64,000 nucleotides of DNA from Schistocerca nitens (lineage: Eukaryota > Arthropoda > Insecta > Orthoptera > Acrididae). A program made the position numbers and the translations under genes. Location of the stretch: NCBI RefSeq assembly GCF_023898315.1, contig NC_064615.1, positions 10,276,501-10,340,500 on the forward strand, in the 5' to 3' direction. This document shows positions 9,573-21,781 of the stretch, piece by piece; the stretch's first letter is position 1, and every line of letters begins with the position of its first letter. The notes under the pieces were generated by a model. It did not search any database. It saw only the letters and a list, made by a program, of their open reading frames with translations, and had not been told where the DNA came from.

Positions 9573-10932
9573 CACTACTGGCCATTAAAATTGCTACATC
9601 AAGAAGAAATGGAGAAGATAAACGGGTATTCATTGGACAAATATATTATACTAGAACTGACATGTGATTACATTTTCACGCACTTTGGGTGCAAAGATCC
9701 TGAGAAATCAGTACCCAGAACAACCACCTCTGGCCCTAATAACGAACGTGATACGCCTGGGCATTGAGTCAAACAGAGCTTGGATGGCGTGTACAAGTAC
9801 AGCTGCCCATGCAGCTTCAAAAGATACCTCAGTTCATCAAGAGTAGTGACTGGCGTATTGTGACGAGCCAGTTGCACGGCCACCATTGACCAGTCGTTTT
9901 CAATTGGTGAGAGGTCTGGAGAATGTGCTGGCCAGGGCAGCAGTCGAACATTTTCTGTATCCAGAAAGGCCCGTACAGGATCTGCAACATGCGGTCGTGC
10001 ATTATCCTGCTGAAATGTAGGGTTTCTCAGGGATCGAATGAAGGGTAGAGCCACGGGTCGTAGCACATCTGAAATGTAGCGTCCACTGTTCAAAGTGCCG
10101 TCAATGCGAACAAGAGGTGACCGAGACGTGTAGCCAATGGCACCCCATACCATCACACCGGGTGATACGGCAGTATGGCGATGACGAAAACACGCTTCCA
10201 ATGTGCGTTCACCGCGATTTCGCCAAACACTGATGCGACCATCATGATGCTGTAAGCAGAAACTGGATTCATCCGAAAAAATGACGTTTTGCCATTCGTT
10301 CACCCAGGTTCGTCGTTGAGTACAACATCGCAGGCGCTCCTGTCTGTGATGCTGCGTGAAGGGTAACTGCAGCAATGGTCTCCGAGTTGATAGTCCATGC
10401 TGCTGCAAACGTCGTCAAACTGTTCGATCAGATGGTTGTTGTCTTGCAAACGTCCCCATCGGTGGACTCAGGGATCGAGACGTGGCTGCACGATCCGTTA
10501 GAGCCATGCGGATAAGATGCCTGTCATATCGACTGCTAGGGATACGAAGCGGTTGGGATCCAGCACGGCGTTCCGTATTACCCTCCTGAACCCACCGATT
10601 CCATATTCTGCTAACAGTCATTGAATCTCGACTAACGCGAGCAGCAATGTCGCGATACAATAAACCGCAATCGCAATAGACTACAATTCGACCTTTATCA
10701 AAGTCGTAAACGTGATGGTACGCATTTCTCCTCCTTACACGAGGCATCAGAACAACGTTTCAGCAGGCAACGCCGGTCAACTTGTGTTTGTGTATGAGAA
10801 ATCGGTTGGAAACTTTCCTCATGTCAGCACGTTTGTCGCCACCGGCGCCAACCTTGTGTGAATGCTCTCGGTTAAATTTCGCGTCTGTGGCACGTCATCT
10901 TCCTGGTGTAGCAATTTTAATGGCCAGTAGTG
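9573..10932 (-). mobile_element. Tc1-like transposon, both ends present
   Basis: Inverted repeats CACTACTGGCCATTAAAATT (left, from 9573) and the complement (right, to 10932) are flanked by TA at 9571-9572 and 10933-10934. Length is 1360 bp. Same family as the element at 49124-52121. Confidence 0.95.
9708..10747 (-). pseudogene. Tc1-like transposase, two frameshifts
   Basis: Begins MPRVRRRNAYHH at 10747. The helix-turn-helix half runs to about 10415, where a frameshift leads into QQHGLSTRRPLLQLP. The catalytic half keeps FSDESSF, QQDNARPHV and SPIEN with DD34E spacing. A second frameshift near 9830 spoils the last 40 residues; the original C-terminus (GCSGY) can be read in another frame ending at TGA 9708-9710. 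Ends and triad are intact, so the frameshifts are the main lesions. Confidence 0.88.
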
Positions 10933-10934
10933 TA

Positions 10935-12195
10935 TAATGCCACTGTTGATTTTCGTGACGAACATTTCTTCCAGCCTCACAGCCTAAAACAACCATATCT
11001 TGGTCCACAGCCACGGACTTATCTAAGTTTGTGTCTTCGATTAAGGATTCGCCTCAGATTTTGGCGTATGGAATTTAGCGATCTCGTTGGGTGAATACGT
11101 TCTGGATAACAGACAGAAATTTTATCTTCACTTTGTTCTCCTATGAATAAGGGCCACGTAAACGAGCAGTCTATCCCAACATTAATTACATTGTAACCCG
11201 ACAATCCTATTGACAGATGTTTTACGACTTGCTTTCTACTATAGAAGCAGCAAGCTTATCCTGAAGAGATCAGAAGACGAATTGTCGCTTTCCTCCTTTC
11301 AAGACCCCCAATTACCATGTTTATCCTTTCTAACACGAGACTCTTCAATGCCGCTGTGTTTCCGATCAGTGGGACGGAACGAGAAGCTAGCTAGACACCT
11401 TTGCCTCCGTCGTCATAGCTTCGTCCGAATTAATTATAGCTCGAGGTCGCCACATAATTTCAAATTAGAGACACGGAGCGCGCGTATCTCAGAAGCTGCA
11501 CAGTGGGTAACATTTCTCGGTGGATGGCGACCGCCGACAGAGGAACGCGGATCCATCGACCTAGGCGACAGACACCGGGAGCGGGGGTCCAAATGTCGGC
11601 CGTCCAATTAGAGTTAATGAAAAGGAACTGCCGGGGCGACCAATTTACAGGGGCAGCGGCGCGTGTCTTGTTAGGCCGTGTGGGCCCGTGTGAGGATATG
11701 ACGCGCCCAGCCCGGCGTCCGTTACTTCGACTCTGGTGGGCAACCGGGGCGGATCGCAGGCCGCGGCTGCAGTGGTCACGCCCGGCACTTCACGGCATTG
11801 CATCTCGTCGCGCCACTTCACTGGACACGAACGCGCATTAGGGGGCGCGTGGCATCCGTCGTACATCTCTGCGGTATGCCATTAGCGGGTCTGGCGTACC
11901 TGCTCCGGGAACAGATCCGGGGACCTCCTGCCGACACTGACTCTCGTTATAAACTTGTCATCTCTCCGCTTTCGTGAACGTAGTCTGAGCAGCTGTACCG
12001 CTATAATTAGACACACCAGCCTAACACTTTCATTCGTCCAGAATGATGGGGGCGTCGCGTCATGCTATGGACTGCAAACGCTCAATCACCGCTCACAGCT
12101 GAAAGGAGGTTGACAGGAACTGAGACCAAATTGTTCACTCGACAGTGTCTGCGATGTTGACAGTACTATTGAGCTCCATTGTTCCTTCTGATACC
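10935..12195. other. No gene seen; GC-rich stretch inside
   Basis: No recognised element. From about 11480 to 11960 the sequence becomes clearly GC- and CpG-rich compared with its neighbours and holds overlapping open frames of 112-133 codons on both strands with no motif. The frames probably result from low stop density in GC-rich DNA. It may be a CpG-island-like regulatory region or an unrecognised repeat. Confidence 0.4.
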
Positions 12196-12206
12196 AAACT
12201 TCCTAG

Positions 12207-12360
12207 CAGATTAAAACTGTCTCCAAGACCGAGACTCAAATTTCGGACGTTTGCCTTTCGCGAGCAAGTGCTCTACCAACTGAGCTGTTCATGCACGACT
12301 CACCAGTAAGAGGCAAATGTCCAGAGTTCGAGTCTCGTTCCGGCACACAGTTTTAATCTG
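12207..12360. repeat. tRNA-like inverted repeat (hairpin)
   Basis: Two arms of about 52 bp (12207-12258 and 12309-12360) are imperfect reverse complements, both containing CAGATTAAAACTGT at the outer end and a B-box-like GAGACTC/TTCGAGTCTCG. The spacer reads CTCTACCAACTGAGCT, the complement of a tRNA-Lys/Arg-like D-arm. It resembles a piece of a tRNA-related repeat I recall as common in this kind of genome. Confidence 0.65.
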
Positions 12361-12433
12361 TTCATTCTGAAAATATTCTGGTACCATTTGTGAGCGGTAG
12401 GATGGTTTACTTTGCTGCATATATATGGTGCAA

Positions 12434-13885
12434 AAAGCAGGTGTTGACAGATGTGAAAATTACCGAACTTATCAGTTTAATAAGCCACGGCTGCAAAATG
12501 CTAAAGCGAATTCTTTACAGACGAATGGAAAAACTGTTAGAAGCCGACCTCGGGGAAGATCAGTTTGGATTCCGTAGAAATGTTGGAACACGTGAGGCAA
12601 TACTGACCCTACGACTTATCTTAGAAGATACATTAATGAAAGGCAAAAGAATGGCTCTGAGCACTATGGGACTTAACTTCTGAGGTCATCAGTCCCCTAG
12701 AACGTAGAACTATTTAAACCTAACCTAACCTAAGGACATCACACACATCCATCCCCGAGGCAGGATTCGAACCTGCGACCGTAGCGGTCGTGCGGTTCCA
12801 GACTGTAGAACCGCTCGGCCACTCCGTTGGCAGTGAAAGGCAAACCTACGTTTCTAGCATTTGTAAACTTAGAGGAAGCTTTTGACAATCTTGACTGGAA
12901 TACTCTCTTTCAAATTCTGGAGGTGGCAGGGGTAAAATACAGGGAGCGAAAGGCTATTCACAATTTGTACAGAAACCAGGGGTATGAAAGGAAAGCAGTT
13001 GTTGGGAAGGGAGTGAGACAGGGTTGTAGCCTATCTCTGATGTTATTCAGTCTGTATATTGAGCAAGCAGTAAAGGAAGCAAAAGAAAAATTCGGAGTAG
13101 AAATTAAAATTCATGGAGAAGAAATAAAAACTTTGAGGTTCGCCAATGACATTGGCAAAGGACTTGGAAGAGCAGTTGAACGGAATGGACAGTGTCTTGA
13201 AAGGAGGATATAAGATGAACATCAACAAAAGCGAAACGAGAATAATGGAATGTAGACGAATTAAGTCGGGTGATGCTGAGGGAATTAGATTAGGAAATGA
13301 GACACTTAAAGTAGCAAAGGAGTTTTACTATTTTGGGAGCAAAATAACTGATGATGGTCGAAGGAGAGAGGATATAAAATGCAGACTGGCAATGGCAAGG
13401 AAAGCGTTTCTGAAGAAGAGAAATTTGTTAACATCGAGTATAGATTTAAGTGTCAGGAAGTCGTTTCGAAAGTATTTGTATGGAGTGTAGCCATGTATGG
13501 AAGTGAAACATGGACGATGAATAGTTTAGACAAGAAGAGAATAGAAGCTTTCGAAATGTGGTGCTACAGAAGAATGCTGAAGATTAGATGGGTAGATCAC
13601 ATAACTAATGAGGAGGTATTGAGTAGAATTGGGGAGAAGAGGAGTTTGTGGTACAACTTGACGAGAAGAAGCGATCGGTTGGTAGGACATGTTCTGAGGC
13701 ATCAAGGGATCACCAGTTTAGTATTAGAGGGTAGCGTGGAGGGTAAAAATCGTAGAGGGAGACCAAGGGATGAATACAATAAACAGATTCAGAAGTATGT
13801 AGGTTGCAGTAGGTACTGGGAAATGAAGAAGCTTGCACAGGATAGAGTAGCATGGAGAGCTGCATCAAACCAGTCTCTGGACTGA
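12434..13885 (+). pseudogene. RTE-like reverse transcriptase, C-terminal half
   Basis: From LEADLGEDQFGFRRNVGTRE (near 12540), through the SINE, to FLAFVNLEEAFDNLDW (12850), GVRQGCSLSLMLF (13010) and the catalytic region. FADD reads FAND and is followed by a short deletion (near 13140), so the active site is lost. The remainder (KGGYKMNINKS, FYYFGSKITDDG, FEMWCYRRMLKIRWVDHI, GRPRDEY, WRAASNQ) is spread over two frames to the stop at 13885. It closely resembles the copies at 24285-26868 and 29020-29678. Confidence 0.88.
12648..12833 (-). mobile_element. SINE family 1, nested in RTE LINE
   Basis: Reverse-oriented copy with intact B box and a shortened tRNA-like head (part of the anticodon-arm region deleted near 12805). 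Perfect 11-bp duplication TGAAAGGCAAA at 12637-12647 and 12834-12844. Confidence 0.93.
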
Positions 13886-13913
13886 AGACCCCAACAACAA
13901 ACATATGGTGCAA

Positions 13914-14329
13914 CAAAAGGATGCTACTAAACTTTCAGGAAACATTCTTCGTACATAGAACAATAAAAACTGATGACGGAAATTTATCCTCAAAAAATAG
14001 AAGGTGAGGCGGCGCAAGCGAACGAGACCGGTGTTAACCTCGCGGCATGTGGTAAACCGCCTAAGAATCAGATCCAGAGAGGCCGGCACACTGAACCCTA
14101 GTTGTCAATCCACCAGACGTATTCGGTCCAGGACCGGCGCACCTCCAATGCTGGAAGCTCTCGCGTTAACCCTAGCGGCAATCCAGTGGGTTTTGTTACA
14201 CGATATGTTCAAAATACGCACTCTGTTACGTTTGGTTAGAACGCACATTTTCCCCCCAACAGAACGAAGGTAATCTTGGTACGTGACTCACTTCATTGTT
14301 TGTGTCTACATGCAACTGACTTCATTGAT
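13914..14329. other. No gene seen
   Basis: Moderately GC-rich sequence between two LINE copies; no recognised element. Confidence 0.45.
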
Positions 14330-15335
14330 CTACATCTACATCTACATCAACGTGACTACTCTGCTATTCACAATAAAGTGTCTGGCAGAGGATTCAATGA
14401 ACCACCTTTATGCTGTCTCTCTACCATTCCACTCTCGAACGGCACGCTGGAAAAACGAGCACTTAAATTTTTCCGTGCGAGCCCTGATTCCTCTTATTTT
14501 ATCGTGATGATCATTTCTCCCTATGTAGGTGGGTGCCAACAGAATGTTTTCGCACTCGGAGGAGAAAACTGGTGATTGAGATTTCATGTAAAGATTCCGT
14601 CGCAACGAAAAACGCCTTTGTTTTAATGATTGACACTCCAAATCACGTATCGTGTCTGTGGCACTATCACCCCTATTTCGCGATAATACAAAACGAGCTG
14701 CCCTTCTTTGTACTTTTTCGATGTCACCCGTCAGTCCCAGCTGATACGGATCCCACACCGCACAGCACTACTCCAGAATAGGGCGGGCAAGTGTAGTGTA
14801 AGCAGTCACTTTAATAGATCTGTTGCCCCTTCTTAGTGTTCTGCCCATGAATCGCAGTCTTTGGTTTGCTCTACCCACTATATTATCTAGTGATCTTCCC
14901 AATTTAGGTTATTTGTAATTATAATCCCTAAGTATTAGTTGATTTACAGCCCTCAGATTTGTGTAACTTATCGCGTAATCGAAATTTAGCTGATTTCTTT
15001 TAGAACTCATGTGAATAACTGCACACTTTTCTTTATTCAGGGTAAATTGCCACTTTTAGCACCATACAGATATCTTATCTAAATCATTTTGCAAGTCGTT
15101 TTGATCATCTGATGACTTTACAAGACGGTAAATGACAGCATCATCTGCAAACAGTCTAAGACGGCTACTCAGATTGTCTCCTATATCGTTAATATAGATC
15201 AGGAACAATAGAGGGCCTATAACACTTCCTTGGGGAACGCCGGATGTTACTTCTGTTTTACTCGATGACTTTCCGTCTTTTACTACGAACTGTGACCTTT
15301 CTGACAGGAAATCACGAATCCAGTCGCACAACTGA
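14330..15335 (-). mobile_element. CR1-like LINE, 3' third
   Basis: The tail is (TGTAGA)n, seen as CTACAT repeats at 14330-14347. The sequence parallels the 3' part of the 42.7-44.9 kb copy and stops at 15335 inside the RT, so it is 5'-truncated. No clear target duplication. Confidence 0.88.
14408..15335 (-). pseudogene. CR1-like reverse transcriptase, C-terminal part
   Basis: Right-hand block (15335-15056): LCDWIRDFLSERSQFVV, VTSGVPQGSVIGPLLFLIYINDI and the intact catalytic box FADDAVIYRLV. After frame breaks, the left-hand block (14758-14408) reads DPYQLGLTGDIEKVQRRAARFVL through REWNGRETA, the family C-terminus. The catalytic box is intact but the copy lacks the endonuclease and half of the RT. 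Confidence 0.85.
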
Positions 15336-15536
15336 TCTACTAGCATCAAGCTCGTAGATTCAACTGTTTATTGTTCATCACGGACTTGGTTTCTGGCACA
15401 GTGTAATGTGAGTGTATTCGAATGCGACGTTGGCAGATCCCCATTTGCTGTAGAGATTAGCAGATTGTAATTCCCGCGGCGGTCACCGTTCGTACTGGGA
15501 GAGATTCTGAGAACGACGGTGCCCCGACAGGATATT

Positions 15537-15940
15537 TGAAGCAACTAATCGTCGTCTTAGGGAGCATGGGAGAGTCAAGCCTACCACTCGCGACTGGAGT
15601 AGGCTTTCATGGTCGAGGACATCTCAGCGCGAGAAGGAACTTCTTTGCACAGTGGTCAACAACCCTAGAATCAGCGTGAGGCAGTTAGCTGCAACAATTA
15701 ATGTTTACCACGTGGCTGTTTCAAGAGCGCTGCATGAGCAGTACCACGAACAATGCTTGCATGCAGCTGATTTTCATGCGCGGGTGCACTTCTGCGAATG
15801 GTTCTTTCAACACTGTGTCAACCTTCACTTTAGTGCAGATGTGCTGTTCACGGCTGAGGCTTCATCTGAAAGAAGATTACTGGTTCCGGACCGATGTCCA
15901 TATGGCATTATTTTCTTCCTCTTCGCGTGAGGAATGCTCT
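15537..15940 (+). pseudogene. transposase-like helix-turn-helix/DDE relic
   Basis: Reads RRLREHGRVKPTTRDWSR, then NNPRISVRQLAATINVYHVAV (helix-turn-helix), then HARVHFCEWFFQHC and VLFTAEASS. The layout matches insect IS630/Tc1-like transposases in which a FCxWF motif precedes the first catalytic Asp (LFTDEA). Here that Asp is Ala, and stops and shifts break the frame upstream. I know the family from memory only. No terminal repeats found. Confidence 0.55.
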
Positions 15941-15959
15941 CTGAAAGTTCGGCCGCTCC

Positions 15960-16497
15960 TCTTTCATACACCCTGCATGGCCTGTAACCAAACCATAGTG
16001 ACAAAACACGAGGAATCGCAGAAGTTGTCTTCAGGTACAAATCTAGGCTAGGGAAATGCTGTCGAACGAGGCTACGGGCTGTCGAAGCTATTAGGAACTA
16101 ATTCTTTGAGTAGGTCATCCGTAGCCGTGTTATGTGAATTTCTACGTTGATCGACAGCAAGAGAAGCTTCTCGCAGTTGGACTAACTGCATTCATATAAT
16201 TCCATAGGCTTCCGCGGCCAGAGTCAGTCGACATAAAAATTTTCTGGATTTGGTACCGCGTCATATTGTACAAAACTACTGCTGGAGAAAAACCAACGTT
16301 TCGGCCACGGTTGCAGCGGCCTTCTTCTAGGTCTACTGGTCCGTTCATCAATACGTCCCTCAAGGAGACATTTACAATCGCTGAAAAATTTTCCGTGTCA
16401 TATTCGCACACTCTGTCGAATTTTGTAAGCAAATAAATGGATGCACATTAACAGCCTAGTAGGTTCCTAGCCGTTCACTTGCAGGAGATAATGGCAG
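15960..16497. other. No gene seen
   Basis: A 96-codon minus-strand frame at 16142-16432 has no recognisable motif and no homologue elsewhere in the window. Nothing else supported. Confidence 0.4.
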
Positions 16498-16508
16498 AGA
16501 CATTAGGT

Positions 16509-16699
16509 TCAAATGGCTCTAAGCACTATCGGGCTTAACATCTGAGGTCATCAGTCCCCTAGAACTTAGAACTACTTAAACCTAACCAACCTAAGGAGAT
16601 CACACACATCCGTGCCCAGGCAAGATTCGAACCTGCGACCGTAGCAGCCGCGTGGTTCCGGACAGAAGTGCCTGGAACCGCTCGGTCACCGCGGCCGGC
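16509..16699 (-). mobile_element. SINE family 1
   Basis: Reverse-oriented full-length copy, slightly diverged (GTGCCCAGGC for the usual GCCCGAGGC). Perfect 11-bp duplication AGACATTAGGT at 16498-16508 and 16700-16710. Confidence 0.93.
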
Positions 16700-16710
16700 A
16701 GACATTAGGT

Positions 16711-18432
16711 ACTGTGTGAACAATAGCGTCTAGGCCGTTAAATATAAATTTTTATTTGTAGCGCCTTTTCGGCTACTGCTGTCATCAGATCTGTAACCAA
16801 CATTCAACGAACATATTAATGAAAGGCGTTTGCTATACATTATCAGGCTGCAAAAGATGTAAAGTTAAAAAGGTATTATTTTTTAATAATAGCCCATTCA
16901 AAAGACTTATAACTTGTAAACCAACGTTCAGTATAATTATCAGTAAAACGTATGCAGAGGTGAGGAGTCGACTGCCAGATCGATACAAAAAAAATTTCAA
17001 AGATGTGAGTGCTAGACAAGAGGCAGGGTAGTCTTGGGGACATTACCTTCATGTTCCTTTTTCCCTGAGGGCAAACATAAAATACAGTGAAACGTAAATT
17101 ATAAACTACAGTTTACATGAGTACAGTTGCACAGTCACAAAATTTGCTCTTCAGATTTCCTCGGAAAGTTCATGTGCAGCTCACCTAAAATCATTAAATG
17201 TGCCTTACATTCAATCTATATAACAGCCGCTTGAACTTTAGTATTAAAAATATTTTGCCTTAAGATGCTGTTGTGTTTATAGAAGCTGAGATCGCTCCTA
17301 CAATTAAGCGTGACCGATACATAAAAACCGTGCCCTATGAACTAAAATTTGGCCAGACAATGTACTAAAAGAACAAGTAATAAAAAAGATTAAATTTTGT
17401 ATTTAAAATGTTGCATAGGTGGTCAGGGTGTGGGATTTCCCTTCGTTTTTGATGTGAAGCATGTAGTCACGTAAAAGGCATGCGACCTTATGTATGGAGA
17501 TCAGAAAAAAATTTTAGTCATTTTATGTTCAGCCACTTAATTTTACTGGCGCTTTTCGAGTAAACTATCATTCAGAATATCAAAGGAGTTTACAAGTTTC
17601 ATACACACAGTATAGTGTCACGTACAAATGCCAACATCAGAGTACAACCATATCGTATGTAGAAAGCTCCCTAATTCATCTGATATTCTGAAGATCAGTT
17701 TACTCATATAAAGTTGAGTTGCTGAACATGAAGTGTCAAAAATTTTTCATCAGCTACCATAACAGCAGTGTATAAAAAATCTCCATTTATCTTCATTCCA
17801 AACCCTCGTAGGGCAACTTAGGCTGCTGTCAAGATGAATACCGGGGTCTTTCCCGTGGGGTAAATGGCGTGGCCGCCACCGTACCCCTCATAGTGCTACG
17901 ACAAAGAAGAGATGCACTCTGTCTAGAGTCAGACCAATAGTTCGCACCACAAACATCGCCTCAACCGTTTTGTTATACTACAATATTTCGAGGGCAGCTC
18001 CATATTGCGGCGGAAATAACAACTTACCCGCGTGCCCCCTCCCCAAAAGCATATGATCACACGTCTCATGAGCAATTCACGAAAAGCTTTCTAAACTCGG
18101 CTAGGGCTAAATTCACTCTGTTGGTTCAAAATTGTTTGTGCATCTCTGTTTTTGACGCGAAAATTTTAATGATACTCCATTACCTTCAAGGCATGTCCTG
18201 TTGGGGTTCTGTGCAAACACTTTCGTGCTTTCAAGTATCTCAACCAACTTATGCTTCTGGGATTTTTGGTGCATCGTCAATGCGCTGCCGCTCCCATCGT
18301 AGGAATGCTGACCTCCCCTATATTAAAATTTTTACAGTCGTTACACACTCCTGAGGCACTGTATGTGTGGCAATTTCGTCAAGTTTTGTGGTTTAACCAA
18401 TCTCTCAAGCTACCTCCGTTTGAAAACCTAGT
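16711..18432. other. No gene seen
   Basis: About 1.7 kb of AT-rich DNA with only short open frames. I see no recognised repeat, although much of it may be old element sequence. Confidence 0.4.
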
Positions 18433-18451
18433 TTTTTTTTTTTTTTAATCA

Positions 18452-21334
18452 TCAGTCTCTTGACTGGTTTGATGGGGGCCGCCACGGATTCTTCTCCTGT
18501 GCTAAACTCTTCGTATCAGAGTAGCACATGCAACCTACGTCCTTAATCATTTCCTGGGTGTATTCTGATCTCTGTCTTCCTCTACAGTTTTTGCCCGCTA
18601 TCGTTCCCTCTGGCAGCATGGAAGTTATTCCCTGATGTCTTAACAGACATCCTATCACCTTATCCCTTCTTGTCAGTGTTTTCCATATATTCCTTTCCTC
18701 GTCCATTCTGTGCAGAACCTTCTCATTCCTTATCTTATCAGTCCATCTAATTCTCAACATTCGTCTGTAGCACCACATCCCAGATGCTTCGATTCTGTTT
18801 CGGTTCATCCACAGTCCAATGTTCCCTACCATACAGTGCTGTAATCCAAACGTACATCCTCAGAAATTTCTTTCTCAAATTAAGGCCTATGTTCGATGCT
18901 AGTAGACTTCTCTTGGCTAGGAATACCCTTTTTGCAAGTGCTAGTCTGCTTTTGATGTCTCTTTGATCCGTCCGCCATGGGTTATTTTACTGCCTAGATA
19001 TCAGAATTCCTTAACTTCACCTACTTCGTGATCACGAATCCTGATGTAAATATTCTCGCTGTTTTCATTTCTGTAACTTCTTATTACTTTCGTCTTTCTT
19101 CGGTTTATTCTCAGTCCACATTATTTCATTCAGCAGATCATGTAATTCTTCTTCGCTTTCACTCAGCAAGCATGTCATCAGCGAATCTTATCACTGATAT
19201 CCTTTCACTTTGAATTTTTATTCCGCACTTGAACGTTTTTTTTTTAATTTTCCTCGCTGCGTCTTCCATGTATAGATTGAACATCAGGGAAGAAAGACTA
19301 CATCCTTGTCTTACACTCTGTTTAATTAGTGCGCTTCGATCTTGGTTCTCCACTCTTATAACTCGTCTTGGCTCTTATATAATTTGTATATCACCCGACT
19401 CTCTCTACAGCTTACCCCCAGTTTTCTTAAAAATTTCGAACATCTTGCACCATTTGGCATTGTCGAACGCTTTTTCCAGGTGCCCAGATGTTATAAATGT
19501 GACTTGATTTTTTTTTTTTTTAGTCTTGCTTCCATTGTCAACCGCCACGTCAGAATTGCCTCTATGGCGTTTTTATCTTTCCTAAAGCCAAGCTGATCCT
19601 AATCTAACACTTCCTCAATTTTTTTTCCATCTTTCTGTATATTATTCTTGTCAGCAACTTCGACCCATTAGTTGTTAAACTGATTGTGTGATAATTCTCG
19701 CACTTGGCAGCTCTTTCAGTCTTCGGAATTATGTGGAAGATATTTTTCCGAACGTTTGATGGTATGTCGCCAGTCTCATACATTCCACACACCAACGTGA
19801 ATAGTCGTTTTGTTGCCACTCCCCCAGTGATTTTAGAAATTCTGGTGGGTTATCTATCCATTCTGCCTTATTTTATTTTCATTCTTCCAAAGCTCTTCTA
19901 AATCTTGTTTCTAGTACTAGATCCTCCATCTCCTCTATATCGGCTCCTTTCTCTTCTTCTATCACATCAGACAAGTCTTCCCCGTCGTACAGATCTTTAG
20001 TGTACTCTTTCCACCAATCTGCTCCCTCCTATGTATTTAACACTCGAATTCGCGTTGAGCTCATACTGTTCCCACCCTTGCTTTTAATTTCACCGAAGAT
20101 TGTTTTGACTTTCCTACACGCTGAGTCTTCAAATTTCCCATGCCGCAATTTCACCTTAGCTTCCCTGCACTTCCTGTTTATTTCATTCCTGAACGACTTT
20201 TATTTTTGTATGCTAAATTTTCCTGAACGTATTTGCACTTCCTTCTTTCGTCGATTAACTGAAGTATTTCTTCTGTTATCTCTTTGCACATATGTTTTTG
20301 TTTCCAACTTCTGTGGTTAGCCTTCTTAGAGATATCGATTTTTCTTCGACTGAGATGCCCATGGAGCTATTCTTTATCACAATATCTATAGCCTCAGAGA
20401 CGTTAAGGCGTTTCTCTTCATTGCTTAGTACTTCTGCATCCCACTTTTTTTAGGTATTGATCCTTGCTGACTAATTTCTTAAACTTTACCACACTCTTCA
20501 TCACTACTATATTGTGATCTTAATCTATATCTGCTCCTGTGTACGCTTCACTATCCTGTATTTAATTTCAGAATCTCTGTCTGACCATGATGTAATCTAA
20601 CTTAAATCTTCCCGTGTCCGTTTTCCAAGTATACCCCCTCCACTTGTGATTCTTGGACAGAGTATTCACTATTAATAGCCTAAATTTACTGCGGAACTGA
20701 ATTACTCCTCTCTCATTCCTGGTACCAAACCGATATTGTCCTGTTACGCTTTCTTCTACTCCCTCCCCTACAGCAGCATTCCAGACCCCCATGACTATTT
20801 GATTTACATTTCCCATTACGTACTGAATTATCCGTTTAATATCCTCATATACTTTCTCTGCCTATTCATCTTCAGCTTGCAACCTTGGCACGTATTCGTG
20901 AACTATAGTCGTCGGTGTTGGTTTGCTGTCGATTCTGATGAGAGCAACCATAATATCAATGAACAGTTAGCAGTAAAACACTCTCTGTCCCACCTTCTAT
21001 TCGTAACGAATCCTACTACCGTTATACCATTTTCTGCTGCTGTCGATAATGCGCTGTGCTCATCTAATCAGAAGTCCTTGTCTTCTTTCCATTTCACTTA
21101 ACTGACACCCACTATACGTCGACCGAGGCTTTGAATTTCATTTTTCAGATTTTCTAGCTTCGCTATCAAATTCAGATCTCTAACATTCCAAGCTCTGACT
21201 TGTAGAACTTTATGTTTCCATTGGTTATTCAAACTTTTCTCATGGTTAACTGCCCCTTGGTAGTCCCTTCCCAGAGATGAAGGACTATTCTGGAATCTTT
21301 TGCCAATGAAGAGATCATTATGACACTTTTTCAA
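18452..21334 (-). pseudogene. RTE-like endonuclease and reverse transcriptase relic
   Basis: Read right to left. The endonuclease start VRAWNVRDLN and ENLKNEIQSLGRRIVGVS lie at 21098-21210. The endonuclease end, with YTWKTDTGRFKLDYIMVRQ, is at 20568-20816. RT motifs: YETGDIPSNVRKNIFHIIPK near 19750, SVRQGCSLSSLMFNLY near 19310 and the catalytic RFADDM near 19175 (intact). The C-terminus has MWCYRRMLRIRWTDKI, LLRHQGITSM and GRQRSEY at 18452-18832. Many stops and shifts. All domains are present in the RTE order, so the copy was once complete. Confidence 0.8.
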
Positions 21335-21535
21335 AAAAATGGTTCAACTGGCTCTGAGGACTATGGGACTTAACTGCTGAGGTCATCAGTCCCCTAGAAC
21401 TTAGAACTACTTAAACCTAACTAACCTAAGGACATCACACACATCCATGCCCGAGGCAGGATTCGAACCTGCGACCGTAGCGGTCGCGCGGTTCCAGACT
21501 GAAGCTCCTAGAACCGCTCGGCCACAACGGCCGGT
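21335..21535 (-). mobile_element. SINE family 1, nested in old RTE LINE
   Basis: Full-length reverse-oriented copy; perfect 12-bp duplication ACACTTTTTCAA at 21323-21334 and 21536-21547. It sits in the 5' leader of the LINE, just upstream of the endonuclease start. Confidence 0.93.
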
Positions 21536-21781
21536 ACACTTTTTCAACTACTGGCCACATGCCCCATGGATACACAATATGTCTCAGTAATTCAGTGTTC
21601 TCCATTGCCTTCTGCATCCTCATGCGTTTGACATTTCTCCTTTAGTTGGACCTGAAGAGAGTACCATGAACCACTGTCCACACCTCCGCCCTCTTTGACA
21701 AGGTCATTGGCAGAATGAGGGTGACTTTTTACGCCTAATGTCTTTGGCCGCCATTGCTGATAATTTTTTATTCAAAATCTA

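Larger units (their letters stand above)
12434..13902 (+). mobile_element. RTE-like LINE, 5'-truncated, with nested SINE
   Basis: Flanked by a perfect 11-bp duplication ATATGGTGCAA (12423-12433, 13903-13913). The 3' end is CCAACAACAA. The 5' end is truncated within the RT domain. The SINE at 12648-12833 is inside it. Confidence 0.93.

Noticed and set aside
11210..11866. Open frames of 73-133 codons on both strands
   Set aside because: They follow the GC-rich composition and show no domain or consistent start.
14330..14350. CRISPR-like or regulatory short repeats (CTACAT)n, also at 5612, 33486 and 42709
   Set aside because: They are the 3' tails of CR1-like LINE copies.
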